This document shows positions 6,177 to 6,377 of a stretch of DNA of 6,377 nt, one piece after another. The position numbers and the translations under genes are program-made. Origin of the DNA: Planctomycetaceae bacterium (GTDB lineage: Bacteria > Planctomycetota > Planctomycetia > Planctomycetales > Planctomycetaceae); contig CANHVD010000350.1 of assembly GCA_947463775.1 (NCBI GenBank), positions 1 to 6,377 on the forward strand. The letters are read 5' to 3'. The notes under the pieces were generated by a model that saw only the letters and a program-made list of their open reading frames with translations, made no database searches and was not told where the DNA came from. Every line of letters begins with the position of its first letter. The first letter of the stretch is position 1.

Positions 6177-6377
6177 ATGCGATCTCCTTCAGAAAAACTC
6201 CTGAACCTGCTCACATCCAGCGGCCTCTGTCATCGAGCCGAACTGGATTCGTGTGAGCCTTTGGTTCGGCGTCTCAGTCATGACCTGCCCGACTTTGATT
6301 CGGTATGGCTCGATGCCCTGGTGGAACGCAAACTTCTGACCCCGTGGCAGGCCGACCAGATCCTGGGCGATGACCTC
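6177..6377 (+). CDS. Probable serine/threonine protein kinase, N-terminal 67 codons, cut by window edge
   Basis: The frame is open from the ATG to the right edge (67 residues). It encodes a short alpha-helical N-terminus: 'SEKLLNLLTSSGL', 'DFDSVWLDALVERKLL', then 'TPWQADQILGDDL'. In planctomycetes a helical segment ending in 'LLTxWQAxxLL' commonly stands just before the glycine-rich loop of a Hanks-type serine/threonine kinase, which here would lie beyond the window. The kinase domain itself is not seen, so the product is inferred; the same leader could precede another domain. The start is 33 bases after the hydrolase stop, in the same frame, with no hairpin between, so co-transcription is plausible. 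The ribosome-binding site is poor. The ATG at 6177 is the only ATG before the helical region in this frame. Confidence 0.55.
   Translation, partial: MRSPSEKLLNLLTSSGLCHRAELDSCEPLVRRLSHDLPDFDSVWLDALVERKLLTPWQADQILGDDL

Overview
The window looks like ordinary chromosomal sequence from a planctomycete. I infer this from several things: a truncated gene at the right edge whose N-terminus carries the 'LLTPWQADQIL' type of motif common in front of planctomycetal serine/threonine kinases; a secreted sialate-O-acetylesterase-type enzyme, a family abundant in that phylum; and moderate GC content with spaced genes and weak Shine-Dalgarno sites. No sequence search was possible, so the phylum is an inference. 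All five supported genes are on the + strand. I found no tRNA, rRNA, CRISPR array, insertion sequence or phage gene.

Layout: (1) 1-552, the 3' end of the ribosome-assembly GTPase gene der, cut by the left edge, ending in an unusually long and very acidic tail. (2) 572-2122, a complete secreted SGNH-type carbohydrate acetylesterase, 19 bases after der and possibly co-transcribed with it. A strong hairpin at 2156-2188 probably closes this unit. (3) 2123-2544, a 422-base non-coding gap ending in a cluster of GATTG/CAATC dyads just before the next ribosome-binding site. (4) 2545-4527, a complete sigma-54-dependent transcriptional activator with two GAF sensor domains, an AAA+ domain and a Fis-type DNA-binding helix-turn-helix. 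Its sigma-54 contact loop reads GAFTDA rather than GAFTGA. (5) 4528-5057, a 530-base gap with small repeats and no convincing gene. (6) 5058-6143, a YheT/ABHD-type alpha/beta hydrolase. (7) 6177-6377, the first 67 codons of a probable serine/threonine protein kinase, in the same frame and 33 bases downstream of the hydrolase stop.

The genes do not form an obvious single pathway. der is housekeeping. The esterase would act outside the cytoplasm, deacetylating sugars or polysaccharides. The sigma-54 activator has no sensor kinase partner here and no receiver domain, so it probably senses a small ligand through its GAF domains; I saw no convincing -24/-12 promoter in the window that would identify its target. 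The hydrolase and the kinase-like gene may share a transcript. I do not see a clearly new biological system. The observations most worth checking are the dyad cluster before the activator, its GAFTDA loop, the acidic Der tail and the GxSxS nucleophile elbow of the hydrolase.
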